A stretch of DNA of 64,000 nt, from assembly GCF_019132845.1 (NCBI RefSeq), contig NZ_JAHSPR010000002.1:124001-188000 (forward strand), in the 5' to 3' direction. Shown in pieces: positions 45,004 through 53,333 of the stretch; within the stretch, counting starts at the first letter, position 1; each line of letters opens with the position of its first letter. The notes under the pieces are model-generated. The model saw nothing but the letters and a program-made list of their open reading frames with translations, had not been told where the DNA came from and did not search any database. Position numbers and translations under genes: made by a program. This stretch comes from Advenella alkanexedens (lineage in GTDB: Bacteria; Pseudomonadota; Gammaproteobacteria; Burkholderiales; Burkholderiaceae_B).

Positions 45004-45071
45004 GGGAGGCTGCATGCCCGGTTGCCGTATTGTGCATATGGGGTAACCGGCGTGTGTGAGTGCAGCTTCCC
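45004..45071 (+). other. Long two-part stem-loop between the receptor gene and livF
   Basis: The outer stem GGGAGGCTGCA pairs with TGCAGCTTCCC (one G-T pair). The inner arms are CCCGGTTGCC and GGTAACCGG. No T-run follows and livF starts 22 bases later. It resembles the intercistronic hairpins that protect binding-protein mRNA in other ABC operons. Confidence 0.7.
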
Positions 45072-45092
45072 ACCTGAATTCAGGAAATCTGT

Positions 45093-45917
45093 ATGGAAAC
45101 GAAACAAGAGGCACCAAAGGCCTTATTAGATGTGAATGGTATCGAGGTTATTTATAACCACGTTATTCTGGTGTTGCGTGGGGTATCGCTGGTGGTTCCC
45201 GAGGGCAAGATTGTGGCCTTGCTGGGTGCCAACGGTGCCGGTAAGACCACTACGTTGCGTGCCATTTCCAACTTGCTCAAAAGCGAGCGTGGTGATGTGA
45301 CCAAGGGAAATATCCATTACAAAGGAGAGCGGATTGACAGCCTGACGCCTGCCGATCTGGTCAGGCGTGGCGTGATCCAGGTCATGGAAGGGCGGCATTG
45401 TTTCGGGCACCTGAGCATCGAGGAAAACCTGTTGACCGGTGCCTATACCCGAACCGATAGCAAGGGGGAAATTGCCGCTTCGCTGGATATGGTGTATCAG
45501 TATTTTCCCCGCCTGAAGCAACGTCGTGCCAGCCAGGCCGGTTATACCTCGGGGGGTGAACAGCAAATGGCGGCCATTGGCCGTGCCCTGATGGCCGATC
45601 CCAAAATGATTCTGCTTGATGAACCCTCCATGGGGCTGGCACCACAAATTGTGGAAGAGATTTTTGAGATCGTCCGTGACCTGAATACCCGTGAAGGCGT
45701 CAGCTTCCTGCTGGCCGAGCAAAATACCAATATTGCCCTTCGTTATGCCGACTATGGCTATATCCTGGAAAGCGGCCGGGTCATGATGGATGGTCGGGCC
45801 GATGAGCTGGCCAACAATGAAGATGTCAAAGAGTTTTATTTGGGCATTGAAAGTGGTGATCGCAAAAGTTTCAGGGATACCAAGTTTTATCGTCGCCGCA
45901 AACGTTGGTTGGCCTAG
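45093..45917 (+). CDS. livF: LIV-type ABC transporter ATPase
   Basis: A 274-residue ATPase, partner of LivG. Walker A GANGAGKTT (about 45-53), signature TSGGEQQMAAIGRAL, Walker B MILLDEPSMGLAP and H-loop-region LLAEQNTNIAL are as in LivF (glutamine replaces the usual histidine context). A C-terminal tail rich in K and R (DRKSFRDTKFYRRRKRWLA) extends about 20 residues past the LivF norm. It is separated from the receptor gene by a hairpin, and the next ligase starts nine bases downstream. Confidence 0.92.
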   Translation: METKQEAPKALLDVNGIEVIYNHVILVLRGVSLVVPEGKIVALLGANGAGKTTTLRAISNLLKSERGDVTKGNIHYKGERIDSLTPADLVRRGVIQVMEGRHCFGHLSIEENLLTGAYTRTDSKGEIAASLDMVYQYFPRLKQRRASQAGYTSGGEQQMAAIGRALMADPKMILLDEPSMGLAPQIVEEIFEIVRDLNTREGVSFLLAEQNTNIALRYADYGYILESGRVMMDGRADELANNEDVKEFYLGIESGDRKSFRDTKFYRRRKRWLA

Positions 45918-45925
45918 GAGCAATC

Positions 45926-47215
45926 ATGAGTGAGTTTTTTGATGTATTGGAGCATCGCGATGCCGATGTACGTGAACAGGCTTTGTTTACCGCTTTGCCT
46001 CAGGCTCTGAAAACAGCGGTGGAACGGGCGCCAGCCATTGCCGATCAGTTGCGGGGCATTGAGGTGGAGGGGGTGCATAACCGTATGGCCCTGGCCGGTT
46101 TGCCGGTGATTCGCAAATCCGAGTTGCTCGAGCGGCAACTGGATGCGCGCGCTGCTATGCTGGGTCTGGCCAGGCAGCCGGGCGATGAAATAAACCGTGT
46201 TTTTGGTGGTTTTTCCACCATTGGCTGGGGGCAGGCGTTGCGGGTGTTTGCCTCGCCCGGGCCGATTTTTGAGCCGGAAAGCGCGCGCAGTGATTACTGG
46301 CGTTTTGGACGTGCCCTGTTTGCGGCCGGTTTTCGTCAAGGCATGCTGGTTTACAACTGTTTTTCTTATCACTTTACGCCAGCTGGCTCCATGTTTGAAA
46401 CCGGTGCTCATGCGCTGGGATGTACGGTTTTCCCCGGCGGTATCGGGCAAACTGAGATGCAAGTGCAAAATATTCGCGATCTGGCACCTGATGGCTACAC
46501 GGGAACGCCCAGTTTCCTGCGCCTGATTCTGGAAAAAGCCGATGCCATGGGGGTAGCCTTGCCTTCCCTGAAGCGGGCCCTTTTTTCCGGAGAGGCGTTT
46601 CCACCGTCTTTGCAGAAATGGTTTGCCGACCGGGGCATAGAAGGTTATCAGGCTTATGGGACTGCCGATCTGGGGTTGATTGCCTACGAAACCCCTGCGC
46701 GTGACGGTTTGGTCGTGGCTGAAGATATCATTCTGGAAATCGTGCGTCCAGGCACCAATGAGCCGGTTCCAGACGGTGAGGTGGGTGAAGTGGTGGTGAC
46801 TACGCTTAATCCCGATTATCCGTTGGTGCGTTTTGGTACCGGTGACCTGTCGGCTATTATTGCCGGCCCGTCTGCCTGTGGTCGAACCAATAAGCGTATC
46901 AAGGGATGGATGGGCAGGGCAGACCAGACCACCAAGGTGCGGGGTATGTTTGTGCATCCGAAACAGGTGGCGATGGTGGCCCGGCGGTTTGCCCAGGTCC
47001 AGCGGGCGCGGCTGGTCGTTAGTGGCGCAGTGGGACATGACCAGATGAGCCTTTGGGTTGAAGTGGCGCCCGATGCCGTGTCTGATGACTTGAGGCAGTC
47101 TTTGGTGGATGCCGTGCGCGATATCACCAAGCTGCGGGCGGAAATCGTGTTTGAAAAGCCCGGATTGCTACCCAATGACGGCAAGGTCATTGATGATGTA
47201 AGGTCATATGAGTAA
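45926..47215 (+). CDS. PaaK-like (phenylacetate-CoA ligase family) AMP-forming enzyme
   Basis: A 429-residue ANL-type ligase of the short PaaK form. Parts seen are LPVIRKSELLERQ, YTGTPSFLRLILEKAD, LFSGEAFPPSL, YGTADLGLIAYE and the C-terminal FVHPKQVAMVARRF. The phosphate loop is atypical: GGFSTIGWGQ stands where PaaK has a Ser/Thr/Gly-rich SSGTTG loop, so ATP handling may differ. The start at 45926 is supported by TAGGAG; the open frame begins 21 bases earlier. It is the last gene of the operon before an intrinsic terminator. Its substrate probably overlaps the ligand of the transporter. Confidence 0.85.
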   Translation: MSEFFDVLEHRDADVREQALFTALPQALKTAVERAPAIADQLRGIEVEGVHNRMALAGLPVIRKSELLERQLDARAAMLGLARQPGDEINRVFGGFSTIGWGQALRVFASPGPIFEPESARSDYWRFGRALFAAGFRQGMLVYNCFSYHFTPAGSMFETGAHALGCTVFPGGIGQTEMQVQNIRDLAPDGYTGTPSFLRLILEKADAMGVALPSLKRALFSGEAFPPSLQKWFADRGIEGYQAYGTADLGLIAYETPARDGLVVAEDIILEIVRPGTNEPVPDGEVGEVVVTTLNPDYPLVRFGTGDLSAIIAGPSACGRTNKRIKGWMGRADQTTKVRGMFVHPKQVAMVARRFAQVQRARLVVSGAVGHDQMSLWVEVAPDAVSDDLRQSLVDAVRDITKLRAEIVFEKPGLLPNDGKVIDDVRSYE

Positions 47216-47234
47216 TCGCTAATATGGCCGGGAG

Positions 47235-47262
47235 CCGGCATTGCAGGTGCGATGCCGGTTTT
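47235..47262 (+). terminator. Intrinsic terminator of the acyl-CoA ligase/liv operon
   Basis: A 10-bp stem CCGGCATTGC / GCGATGCCGG with one G-T pair, loop AGGT and a TTTT tail. It begins 20 bases after the last stop codon of the operon. Confidence 0.82.
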
Positions 47263-47281
47263 GTCACCCCGGCATCAGGCG

Positions 47282-47312
47282 ACTGTCAATTAACGATAAG
47301 CAGATTGACAGT
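47282..47312. promoter_or_regulatory. 31-bp inverted repeat upstream of ytcA-mdtNOP
   Basis: Perfect 9-bp arms ACTGTCAAT and ATTGACAGT with a 13-base spacer. There is no T-run, so a terminator is unlikely. The place, 113 bases before the ytcA start, and the spacing suit a dimeric regulator site. No regulator gene is next to the operon. Confidence 0.5.
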
Positions 47313-47424
47313 TGGATAGGGTTGTGGGACTATATCGTGATCAAATGTTACATTGACGATTAGTGCGCCTGATGTCTTTTACAAATCTGTATTTTTCCCA
47401 TTTGCCGTCATAGGGTCTGTAAGC

Positions 47425-47679
47425 ATGCCTCATATTATGACTTGGCTGCTTGCAGCGATGCTCTCGGGTTGCTCAAATGCACCGTCTGTTTATGCTTTCG
47501 GCTCGTATTTTCCTTCCTGGCTGCTTTGCGCTTTTATTGGCATCATCGGAGCAGTGCTGGTCCGGGTGGTTTTTGTTTACCTGCAGCTCGACGATGTTTT
47601 GCCACTTCGCCTTTTGGTCTACCTGTGTGTAGCACTCATTATTGCCATTGTCACCTCGCTGTCATTCTTTTCTACCTGA
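47425..47679 (+). CDS. ytcA: YtcA-family small lipoprotein
   Basis: An 84-residue protein. A short hydrophobic start ends in the lipobox LSGC (cysteine at about 16), so it is a probable lipoprotein. FGSYFPSWLLCAFIGIIGAV and a second hydrophobic helix at the end follow. This matches the YtcA family, which precedes mdtNOP in E. coli. Its function is unknown; it may help assemble the pump. The frame continues upstream to 47353, but the ATG at 47425 keeps the lipobox at normal distance. mdtN starts three bases after the stop. Confidence 0.75.
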   Translation: MPHIMTWLLAAMLSGCSNAPSVYAFGSYFPSWLLCAFIGIIGAVLVRVVFVYLQLDDVLPLRLLVYLCVALIIAIVTSLSFFST

Positions 47680-47682
47680 TTC

Positions 47683-48729
47683 ATGAGTCATCCCATTTCC
47701 TCCAACAAGCATAAAATTGTGGCACGATTGGTAGCAGCCATCATTATCGTGGCTGCCGTTGCGCTGGTCCTGTATTATTACTGGCAGAACAGCCCCTTGT
47801 CGGAAGATGCCATGTTGCAGGCCGATGTCGTGAATATTAGTACGCCGGTACCGGGCCGGGTCGAGAAGTTTTATGTGGTTGAAAACGGCAGGGTAAAGCG
47901 TGGCGATCTTCTGTATACCCTGGATCCAACGGTTTACCGTTTGCGCGTGGAGCAGGCTGAAGCCGAACTCAAGTCAGCCATGGCAGCCCGGGATGCGAAA
48001 CGGCGGCAGATTGAAGCCGAGCGTGCCAACCTGACCGTTGCCAATGAACAGGTAGAGCGTGCGCTTTCAAACCTGAACCTGACCGAAAAAACACTGGAAA
48101 GACTGATTCCCCTGAACAAGAAGGGTTTTGTGACCACCCAGCAGGTGGATGACGCCAGAACGCTGCACCGCGATGCCCAAGTCAGTCTCAGGCAGGCCCA
48201 GGCCCAGGCGCGGGCGGCAGAAAGCCTGGTTGGGAACCTGGAAGCGGCCGATGCCCTGGTCCAGGTCAGCCAAAGCGCGTTGGCTATTGCCCAGCGTGCG
48301 CTGGCCGATACGCAGGTTCGTGCTCCCCATGACGGACTGGTGGTGGGCTTGTCGGTATCATCCGGTGAGTATGTCGCGCCCGACCAATCCTTGTTCACCC
48401 TGATTAATACCGAACAATGGTATGCCACCGCTTTTTTCCGTGAAACCGAGCTGATGGAACTCAAGCCCAATGCCTGTGCGCTGGTTTATGCGCTTGCCGA
48501 TCCTTCCGTGATCATCAAGGGAAAGGTTGACAGCATCGGCTGGGGCGTGAATTCCACCGATATGATTGAGTTGCCTCGTATTTTGCCTGTTGTGCAAAAA
48601 TCCCTGAACTGGGTACGGGTGGCTCAACGCTTCCCGGTTCGGGTGCGTCTGGGGGACGCACCTGAAAACCTGTTGCGTGTTGGCGCATCGGCGGTCGTGG
48701 TGGTAAAAAAACATGACGACGACTGCTAA
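47683..48729 (+). CDS. mdtN: HlyD-type periplasmic adaptor, MdtN-like
   Basis: A 348-residue membrane-fusion protein anchored by one N-terminal helix (about 13-32). It has the split lipoyl domain (ISTPVPGRVEKFYVVENG, then DTQVRAPHDGLVVGLSV) around a long alpha-helical hairpin (about 95-210), followed by a beta-barrel. It bridges the inner-membrane FUSC protein and the outer-membrane factor encoded downstream. Its 3' end overlaps the next gene by 17 bases. Confidence 0.88.
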   Translation: MSHPISSNKHKIVARLVAAIIIVAAVALVLYYYWQNSPLSEDAMLQADVVNISTPVPGRVEKFYVVENGRVKRGDLLYTLDPTVYRLRVEQAEAELKSAMAARDAKRRQIEAERANLTVANEQVERALSNLNLTEKTLERLIPLNKKGFVTTQQVDDARTLHRDAQVSLRQAQAQARAAESLVGNLEAADALVQVSQSALAIAQRALADTQVRAPHDGLVVGLSVSSGEYVAPDQSLFTLINTEQWYATAFFRETELMELKPNACALVYALADPSVIIKGKVDSIGWGVNSTDMIELPRILPVVQKSLNWVRVAQRFPVRVRLGDAPENLLRVGASAVVVVKKHDDDC

Positions 48730-50509
48730 TCGCTTCTGGCCGGTCGTCCTGAATACCGCAAAACATGATTTGCGACCCTTTGACGGGCGCCTGGCGATGG
48801 CCTGGCGGGTTGCCGCCCAATGTGCGCTGGCAGCCTTTGTGTTCATGACTTACGGTATTCCGTTGGCGGCCATCGGATGCTACCTGATCCTGTTCCTGAT
48901 GAAACCCGATAGTGCCGAAAATAGCTTAATGGCGATTGGTTTGACGATTTTGGTGGCACTGGTGGTGGTCATGCTGCTTTATCTGGTTCGCTGGACGATC
49001 GATTACCCCATGTGGCGTCTGGTGGTGATTGCCGTTGGTTCTTTTTTCTTCCTGTATCTGGGCGCTGCGAGCCAGTTGGGGGAAATTGGCAGTGTGCTTG
49101 CCCTGGTGGTGGGTTTTGCCATGACTTTGATTGGCTATGTGCCTTTTGGCGAGGCGGCCACGCGCGCCTTGCTTTATGCCTGGTTGATGACGGTAGCTCC
49201 CATGGGCATTATTGTGGGCTTCAATCTGTTTCTGGGTCGTTCGGCGGTACGCTTGCTGAAATCAGAATTGGTGCAAAGGTTTGAAATGGCGGGGCAGGTG
49301 CTTGAGCAGGCAACGGCCGTTGATGATTTGCATGCGCTATTGCACGAGGGAAATGAAGCCCTGAAAAAACGCGCGGGGAATATCAAACTGTTGCATTTGG
49401 TCTCTACCGCTCAAAACCGTTATTTGGAGGTTGCGATTGATGAGTCGTATCGCCTGATGCTGGCCGTTACAATGCTGGCGGGCAACCTGCCTGAGCAGCA
49501 ACGCGTTGAACTGGCGGCGCAATGTCGTTTGGCTGCCCGGGCTGTGGCAGAAGGATATCCGCCCAATACTGCTTCTGAGGTCAGTATCACGTATGGAGCG
49601 GAGCCTGCAGAAGCCGCCAGACAGGCGCTTGATACGCTTCTGGGACGTTGTGCCTTGCCGGTGGTGCGAGCCGCTAAAGTTCCATTTTTTTTCAAGGACG
49701 CGCTTACCAATCCCAATTATGTGCGATTTGCCCTTAAAACCACAGCGGCCGCCATTATCAGTTATCTGGTCTATGCAGCGATCGACTGGCAGGGTATCCA
49801 TACTGCCATGATCACCTGTTATGTCGCTGCGCTGGGAACCACCGCCGAAACGGTACATAAATTAACGCTGCGTATCATTGGCTGCTTAATTGGGGCTGCC
49901 ATGGGCGTGGCCTCCATCCTGTTCCTGATTCCCCACATGACCAGTATCGGTTCATTAATGGCGTTGGTTTTTGCCGGTATTCTGGTGGCCGGGTGGGTCT
50001 CAGCAGGCAGCGAGCGGATTGCGTATGCAGGTATTCAAATTGGCCTGGCATTTTTGTTAACCATTTTGCAGGGCTTTGGTCCTGATATTCAGATGTCTGC
50101 CGCATCTGACCGGGTGGTGGGTATTTTGTTGGGCAATCTGGTGATGTATCTGATTTTCACCCGGGTTTGGCCGCTTGGCATTGCCTCTACGGTCAATGAC
50201 AAGCTCAATGAGGCCCTGGATGGACTCACGAAAATTTTGGATTCAAGCCACATGCAAGCGGTGACCATGGATGATGTCTCTAAAGTGGTGGCTACCTTGC
50301 ATCAGGCCCGGGAGGCCCTGGGTTTGTCAATGTTCGAACCACGAAATTTACGGCTGGATGATGCGTCCATCGCCCGCCTGAAAGACTTGATTGTGCGTGC
50401 AGAGGCATTGTGTCCCGTTGTGGTGTTCAAACAGCCCGGTCTTTCTTCTGCCACTGCCAGTGCCCTGAATGAGATTGATCAAATGAAGCAATTACTAAGC
50501 AAGAGTTAA
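48713..50509 (+). CDS. mdtO: FUSC-family inner-membrane efflux component, MdtO-like
   Basis: A 598-residue protein with two sets of about five to six hydrophobic helices (about 35-180 and 335-490) separated by a soluble middle and followed by a soluble tail, the FUSC/AaeB layout. The second set starts LTNPNYVRFALKTTAAAIIS, a segment standard for the family. AaeB exports aromatic acids; MdtO is linked to dye and drug resistance. Lying beside an aromatic/fatty acid uptake operon, it could export overflow acids, but this is inference. Confidence 0.87.
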   Translation: MTTTANRFWPVVLNTAKHDLRPFDGRLAMAWRVAAQCALAAFVFMTYGIPLAAIGCYLILFLMKPDSAENSLMAIGLTILVALVVVMLLYLVRWTIDYPMWRLVVIAVGSFFFLYLGAASQLGEIGSVLALVVGFAMTLIGYVPFGEAATRALLYAWLMTVAPMGIIVGFNLFLGRSAVRLLKSELVQRFEMAGQVLEQATAVDDLHALLHEGNEALKKRAGNIKLLHLVSTAQNRYLEVAIDESYRLMLAVTMLAGNLPEQQRVELAAQCRLAARAVAEGYPPNTASEVSITYGAEPAEAARQALDTLLGRCALPVVRAAKVPFFFKDALTNPNYVRFALKTTAAAIISYLVYAAIDWQGIHTAMITCYVAALGTTAETVHKLTLRIIGCLIGAAMGVASILFLIPHMTSIGSLMALVFAGILVAGWVSAGSERIAYAGIQIGLAFLLTILQGFGPDIQMSAASDRVVGILLGNLVMYLIFTRVWPLGIASTVNDKLNEALDGLTKILDSSHMQAVTMDDVSKVVATLHQAREALGLSMFEPRNLRLDDASIARLKDLIVRAEALCPVVVFKQPGLSSATASALNEIDQMKQLLSKS

Positions 50510-50511
50510 GG

Positions 50512-52056
50512 ATGATTAAACAGGCACTTTTTCCTATCCGATTTAATCCAGCCTTAAGGCAGCCGGGTCTTGTTTTGGCAATGTGTATGGTTTTGTCCGG
50601 TTGTGCCAGCGATGCCCTGACGCTGGCACCGGCCTCACCCGATAAACCATGGAAGCCGTCTCCGAAAGATCCTGTTGTTTCTGCTATGACATCTGGCAGT
50701 CCCGAGGTGCCGTCGGGTTTTGGCGTGCCTGTCTTGCCCGAGGTGTCCGTGTTGCCGACGGCCCCCACCATTGACAGTAAACGGGCTTATGGTTTGCCCG
50801 AGCTGATAGATATTGCCCAGCGGGAAAATCCCGATACGCGCCTGGCCTGGAACCGGGCCAGGCAGGCTGCCCTGGCGGTTGGTCTGGTTGAAGCAACTTT
50901 CTTGCCGCGATTGTCCGCCAACGTGATTAGTGGTTGGCAAAAGACGCATACACCGCTTCCTTTGCTGCCGGGTAATCGAAGTATCAATACCGAGTTGAAC
51001 GGTGTCGTGCCAGCGTTGGCGCTTGAATGGCTGATTTTTGATTTCGGACAACGCAGTGCGCTTGCTGAAGGCGCCCGGCAAGCTTCTTTTGCGGCCAATG
51101 TCCTGTTCAATGGTACGCATCAGAAAATTATTCATGAAGTGACACATGCGTATTATCAGTATGGCGGGGCGAATGCGCAAATACAGGTGGCCGATCAGGC
51201 CCTGAAAAATGCACGCCAAATTGCCAATGCTGTTGAAGCGCGTCGCAAGGCCGGCCTGGCCACCGTGCTGGAAACTTCCCAGGCCAATCAGCAAGTGGCC
51301 CAGGCAAAGTTGCGACAGGTGACAGCGCAAGGCAATCAGCAAATTGCATATCAGGCTCTCCTGGCAGCGGCAGGCCTGCCGGCAAACATGCATATTAAAA
51401 TCAGTGCACCGCAAAAAAATACGCTGCCTGGTACCAATACGATGTTAACGGATGAGGCCATAAGGCTGGCCATTTCCCGGCGTCCTGATGTGCTGGCCAG
51501 TTATGCGGCCATGAAAGCCAGTGAGCAGGGGATTACCGCCGCCGAGGCCGAATTTTTGCCGAAGGTGTATCTGGGGGCAGTGGCTGCCACTAACCGGACC
51601 AACTTTGACGTGCGCGGTTTACCTAGCCTGCAGCAGCAAACCAGTTCAAGCAATGTCATCCTGGGCGTGACAATCCCGATATTTGATGGCGGCCTTCGTT
51701 CGGCCCGTTTACATGATGCGCGCATTCAGGCCGACAAGGCTTCTGATGTTTTTCAGCAATCCCAGCAGGCCGCCATGCGGGAAATCATTGCGGCGTCCAA
51801 TATGCTGCGTACGGCATTGGCCAGTCATCAGGCCGCTTCCGAGCTGGTCAGAACCGCGCAGACAACTTACGATGGTGCGCTTGAAGCCTATCGCGAGGGA
51901 TTGGGTACCCTGACGGCAGTCACCATTGCCGATACGGCACTGCTCGATGCACAACAAGCCCGCATGGATGCGAGAACTGCCTCTCAGGTGGCGGCAGCCA
52001 ACCTTGCTTTCATGATGGGTAATATGACTGCGGCACGTGAAAGCTGGATTGAATAG
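50512..52056 (+). CDS. mdtP: NodT-type outer-membrane lipoprotein, MdtP-like
   Basis: A 514-residue outer-membrane efflux channel. The signal ends in lipobox LSGC (cysteine at about 30), so it is lipidated. Two OEP repeats follow (about 95-290 and 310-505), with ITIPI-like segments such as VTIPIFDGGLRSARL and LLDAQQARMDARTASQVAAA. It starts two bases after the FUSC stop and completes the tripartite pump. Confidence 0.9.
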   Translation: MIKQALFPIRFNPALRQPGLVLAMCMVLSGCASDALTLAPASPDKPWKPSPKDPVVSAMTSGSPEVPSGFGVPVLPEVSVLPTAPTIDSKRAYGLPELIDIAQRENPDTRLAWNRARQAALAVGLVEATFLPRLSANVISGWQKTHTPLPLLPGNRSINTELNGVVPALALEWLIFDFGQRSALAEGARQASFAANVLFNGTHQKIIHEVTHAYYQYGGANAQIQVADQALKNARQIANAVEARRKAGLATVLETSQANQQVAQAKLRQVTAQGNQQIAYQALLAAAGLPANMHIKISAPQKNTLPGTNTMLTDEAIRLAISRRPDVLASYAAMKASEQGITAAEAEFLPKVYLGAVAATNRTNFDVRGLPSLQQQTSSSNVILGVTIPIFDGGLRSARLHDARIQADKASDVFQQSQQAAMREIIAASNMLRTALASHQAASELVRTAQTTYDGALEAYREGLGTLTAVTIADTALLDAQQARMDARTASQVAAANLAFMMGNMTAARESWIE

Positions 52057-52105
52057 GGCATGTGAAAAGGCCCTGGTTTAGTGCCCGCATGCGCGTGACG
52101 TGATC

Positions 52106-52441
52106 ATGGGTAAAATCCAATTGCCTGATGAGGCAGATCGCCGTAAAGACATGGATGCCTGGCTGCATCGTCACGGGCAGTTAGGCAGTGATGGCGAATG
52201 TATTGATTTCCAGGCCAGTTATATTGATGATCTGGTCGGTGCTACCGACTATCCCGAGTTTCCCGTGCATCAGCAGGCCGATCTGTTCAAACAATGGCAG
52301 GAAGATAAAAAAGAAAAGCCGACATCATGGGTTTTCGCAATAAGGTTTATCGTTCAACCATTACCGGGACAATGGGGGCCAAACTCCCAAAACCTTGGCT
52401 GGAAATCAAGGATGATTCCCTTGAGGGGTTCATGTCTTTGA
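52106..52441 (+). CDS. Small hypothetical protein, first part of a possibly frameshifted gene
   Basis: Reads MGKIQLPDEADRRKDMDAWL and continues, charged and soluble, to about residue 73 (QEDKKEKPTS). After that the frame turns into low-complexity sequence rich in P, W and Q (PLPGQWGPNSQNLGW) until the stop. A different frame becomes protein-like exactly there (see 52327). I do not recognise the family. Either two small genes overlap by more than 100 bases or one gene of about 118 codons is split by a frameshift near 52327. Confidence 0.4.
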   Translation: MGKIQLPDEADRRKDMDAWLHRHGQLGSDGECIDFQASYIDDLVGATDYPEFPVHQQADLFKQWQEDKKEKPTSWVFAIRFIVQPLPGQWGPNSQNLGWKSRMIPLRGSCL

Positions 52442-52461
52442 AGTTTGAAGAAGTGGTCTGA
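52327..52461 (+). CDS. Small hypothetical protein, second part of a possibly frameshifted gene
   Basis: A 44-codon ORF starting MGFRNKVYRSTITGTMGAKL and ending SLKFEEVV, in the frame shifted relative to the preceding ORF. It is protein-like from its first codon, with no AT/GC bias change. It ends 53 bases before a strong terminator. The family is unknown to me. Confidence 0.4.
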   Translation: MGFRNKVYRSTITGTMGAKLPKPWLEIKDDSLEGFMSLKFEEVV

Positions 52462-52513
52462 TGCGTTTATTGTAATGACGGTGGTTTTGTCAGAATACGC
52501 CTGACGTATATGG

Positions 52514-52543
52514 AAAAAAGGTTGGCCATGGCCAACCTTTTTT
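52514..52543. terminator. Bidirectional intrinsic terminator
   Basis: A 13-bp perfect stem AAAAAAGGTTGGC / GCCAACCTTTTTT around CATG, flanked by A6 and T6. It serves both the plus-strand small ORFs and the minus-strand def gene, whose stop codon it touches. Confidence 0.92.
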
Positions 52544-53049
52544 CAGGCTTTTTCCTTAGCCTGTTTCCTGATTTTTGTCTTGATGCGGTTTTGTTTCAGG
52601 CTTGAAAGATGCTCAACAAAAACCTTACCCATCAAATGGTCCAGCTCATGTTGGACGCAGACCGCCAGCAGGCCATCGGCATCAAACGTGTATTCTTCGC
52701 CTTTTTCATTCAGCGCCTTTACCCTGACCTGGGCCGCGCGTTCAACTTTGTCGTAAATGCCCGGCACTGACAGACAGCCTTCTTCGTAAACCTGGGTGTC
52801 ATCGCTTTTCCAGATGATTTCCGGGTTGATCAGTACGCGAAGTTCGTTGCCTTCTTCCGAGATGTCAATAACCACAACGCGTTCATGAACATCAACCTGG
52901 GTGGCCGCCAGGCCCACACCGGGCGCATCATACATGGTTTCAGCCATGTCCTTGACGAGCTGGCGAATTCGGTCGTCCACCTGTTCAACAGGTTTGGCCA
53001 CTTTGTGCAAACGTGGATCGGGAAAATGAAGAATAGGTAGTAATGCCAT
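52543..53049 (-). CDS. def: Peptide deformylase
   Basis: A 168-residue Fe/Zn enzyme that removes N-formyl groups from new proteins. All three motifs are seen: [17 protein letters not shown] (metal cysteine) and [12 protein letters not shown] (two metal histidines and catalytic glutamate). The frame is open to 53130, but [20 protein letters not shown] is the true N-terminal block and gives normal length. It diverges from dprA. In many genomes def is beside fmt; here fmt lies about 3.7 kb away, with dprA, HMG-CoA lyase and a CDF gene in between. Confidence 0.97.
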   Translation of the reverse strand: MALLPILHFPDPRLHKVAKPVEQVDDRIRQLVKDMAETMYDAPGVGLAATQVDVHERVVVIDISEEGNELRVLINPEIIWKSDDTQVYEEGCLSVPGIYDKVERAAQVRVKALNEKGEEYTFDADGLLAVCVQHELDHLMGKVFVEHLSSLKQNRIKTKIRKQAKEKA

Positions 53050-53333
53050 AGAATAAAATGTGGGTTCAAGTAAAAGACATATCAGCAATATCAATATTAT
53101 AGGCAATTTTTGTGCACTAATAATAACCACCCTGCTTTACACGGGGGATTTTCCGTGCAGGGCAGGCGCAGTCAAATGTGCTTTGTGAGTGCCAGGCAGA
53201 CCAAATTGTCCGTTTTTCCGTTTCTTTATCGTAAATGGTGGCACAATGTCATATTTCAAGTGGGTGTACGGGTACGGCCCTTTCCGTTCTGCTGGCACGG
53301 TAAGATAATGTTTATTTCATTCTTGTTTTTCAA

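Noticed and set aside
45126-47038. Two long antisense open frames (265 and 374 codons) opposite livF and the PaaK-like gene
   Set aside because: They mirror real, motif-bearing genes, show no family features and have no ribosome sites; they arise from codon bias on the other strand.
50635-51414. A 259-codon antisense frame inside mdtP
   Set aside because: The plus strand has a complete lipoprotein channel with typical repeats; the antisense product is compositionally odd.
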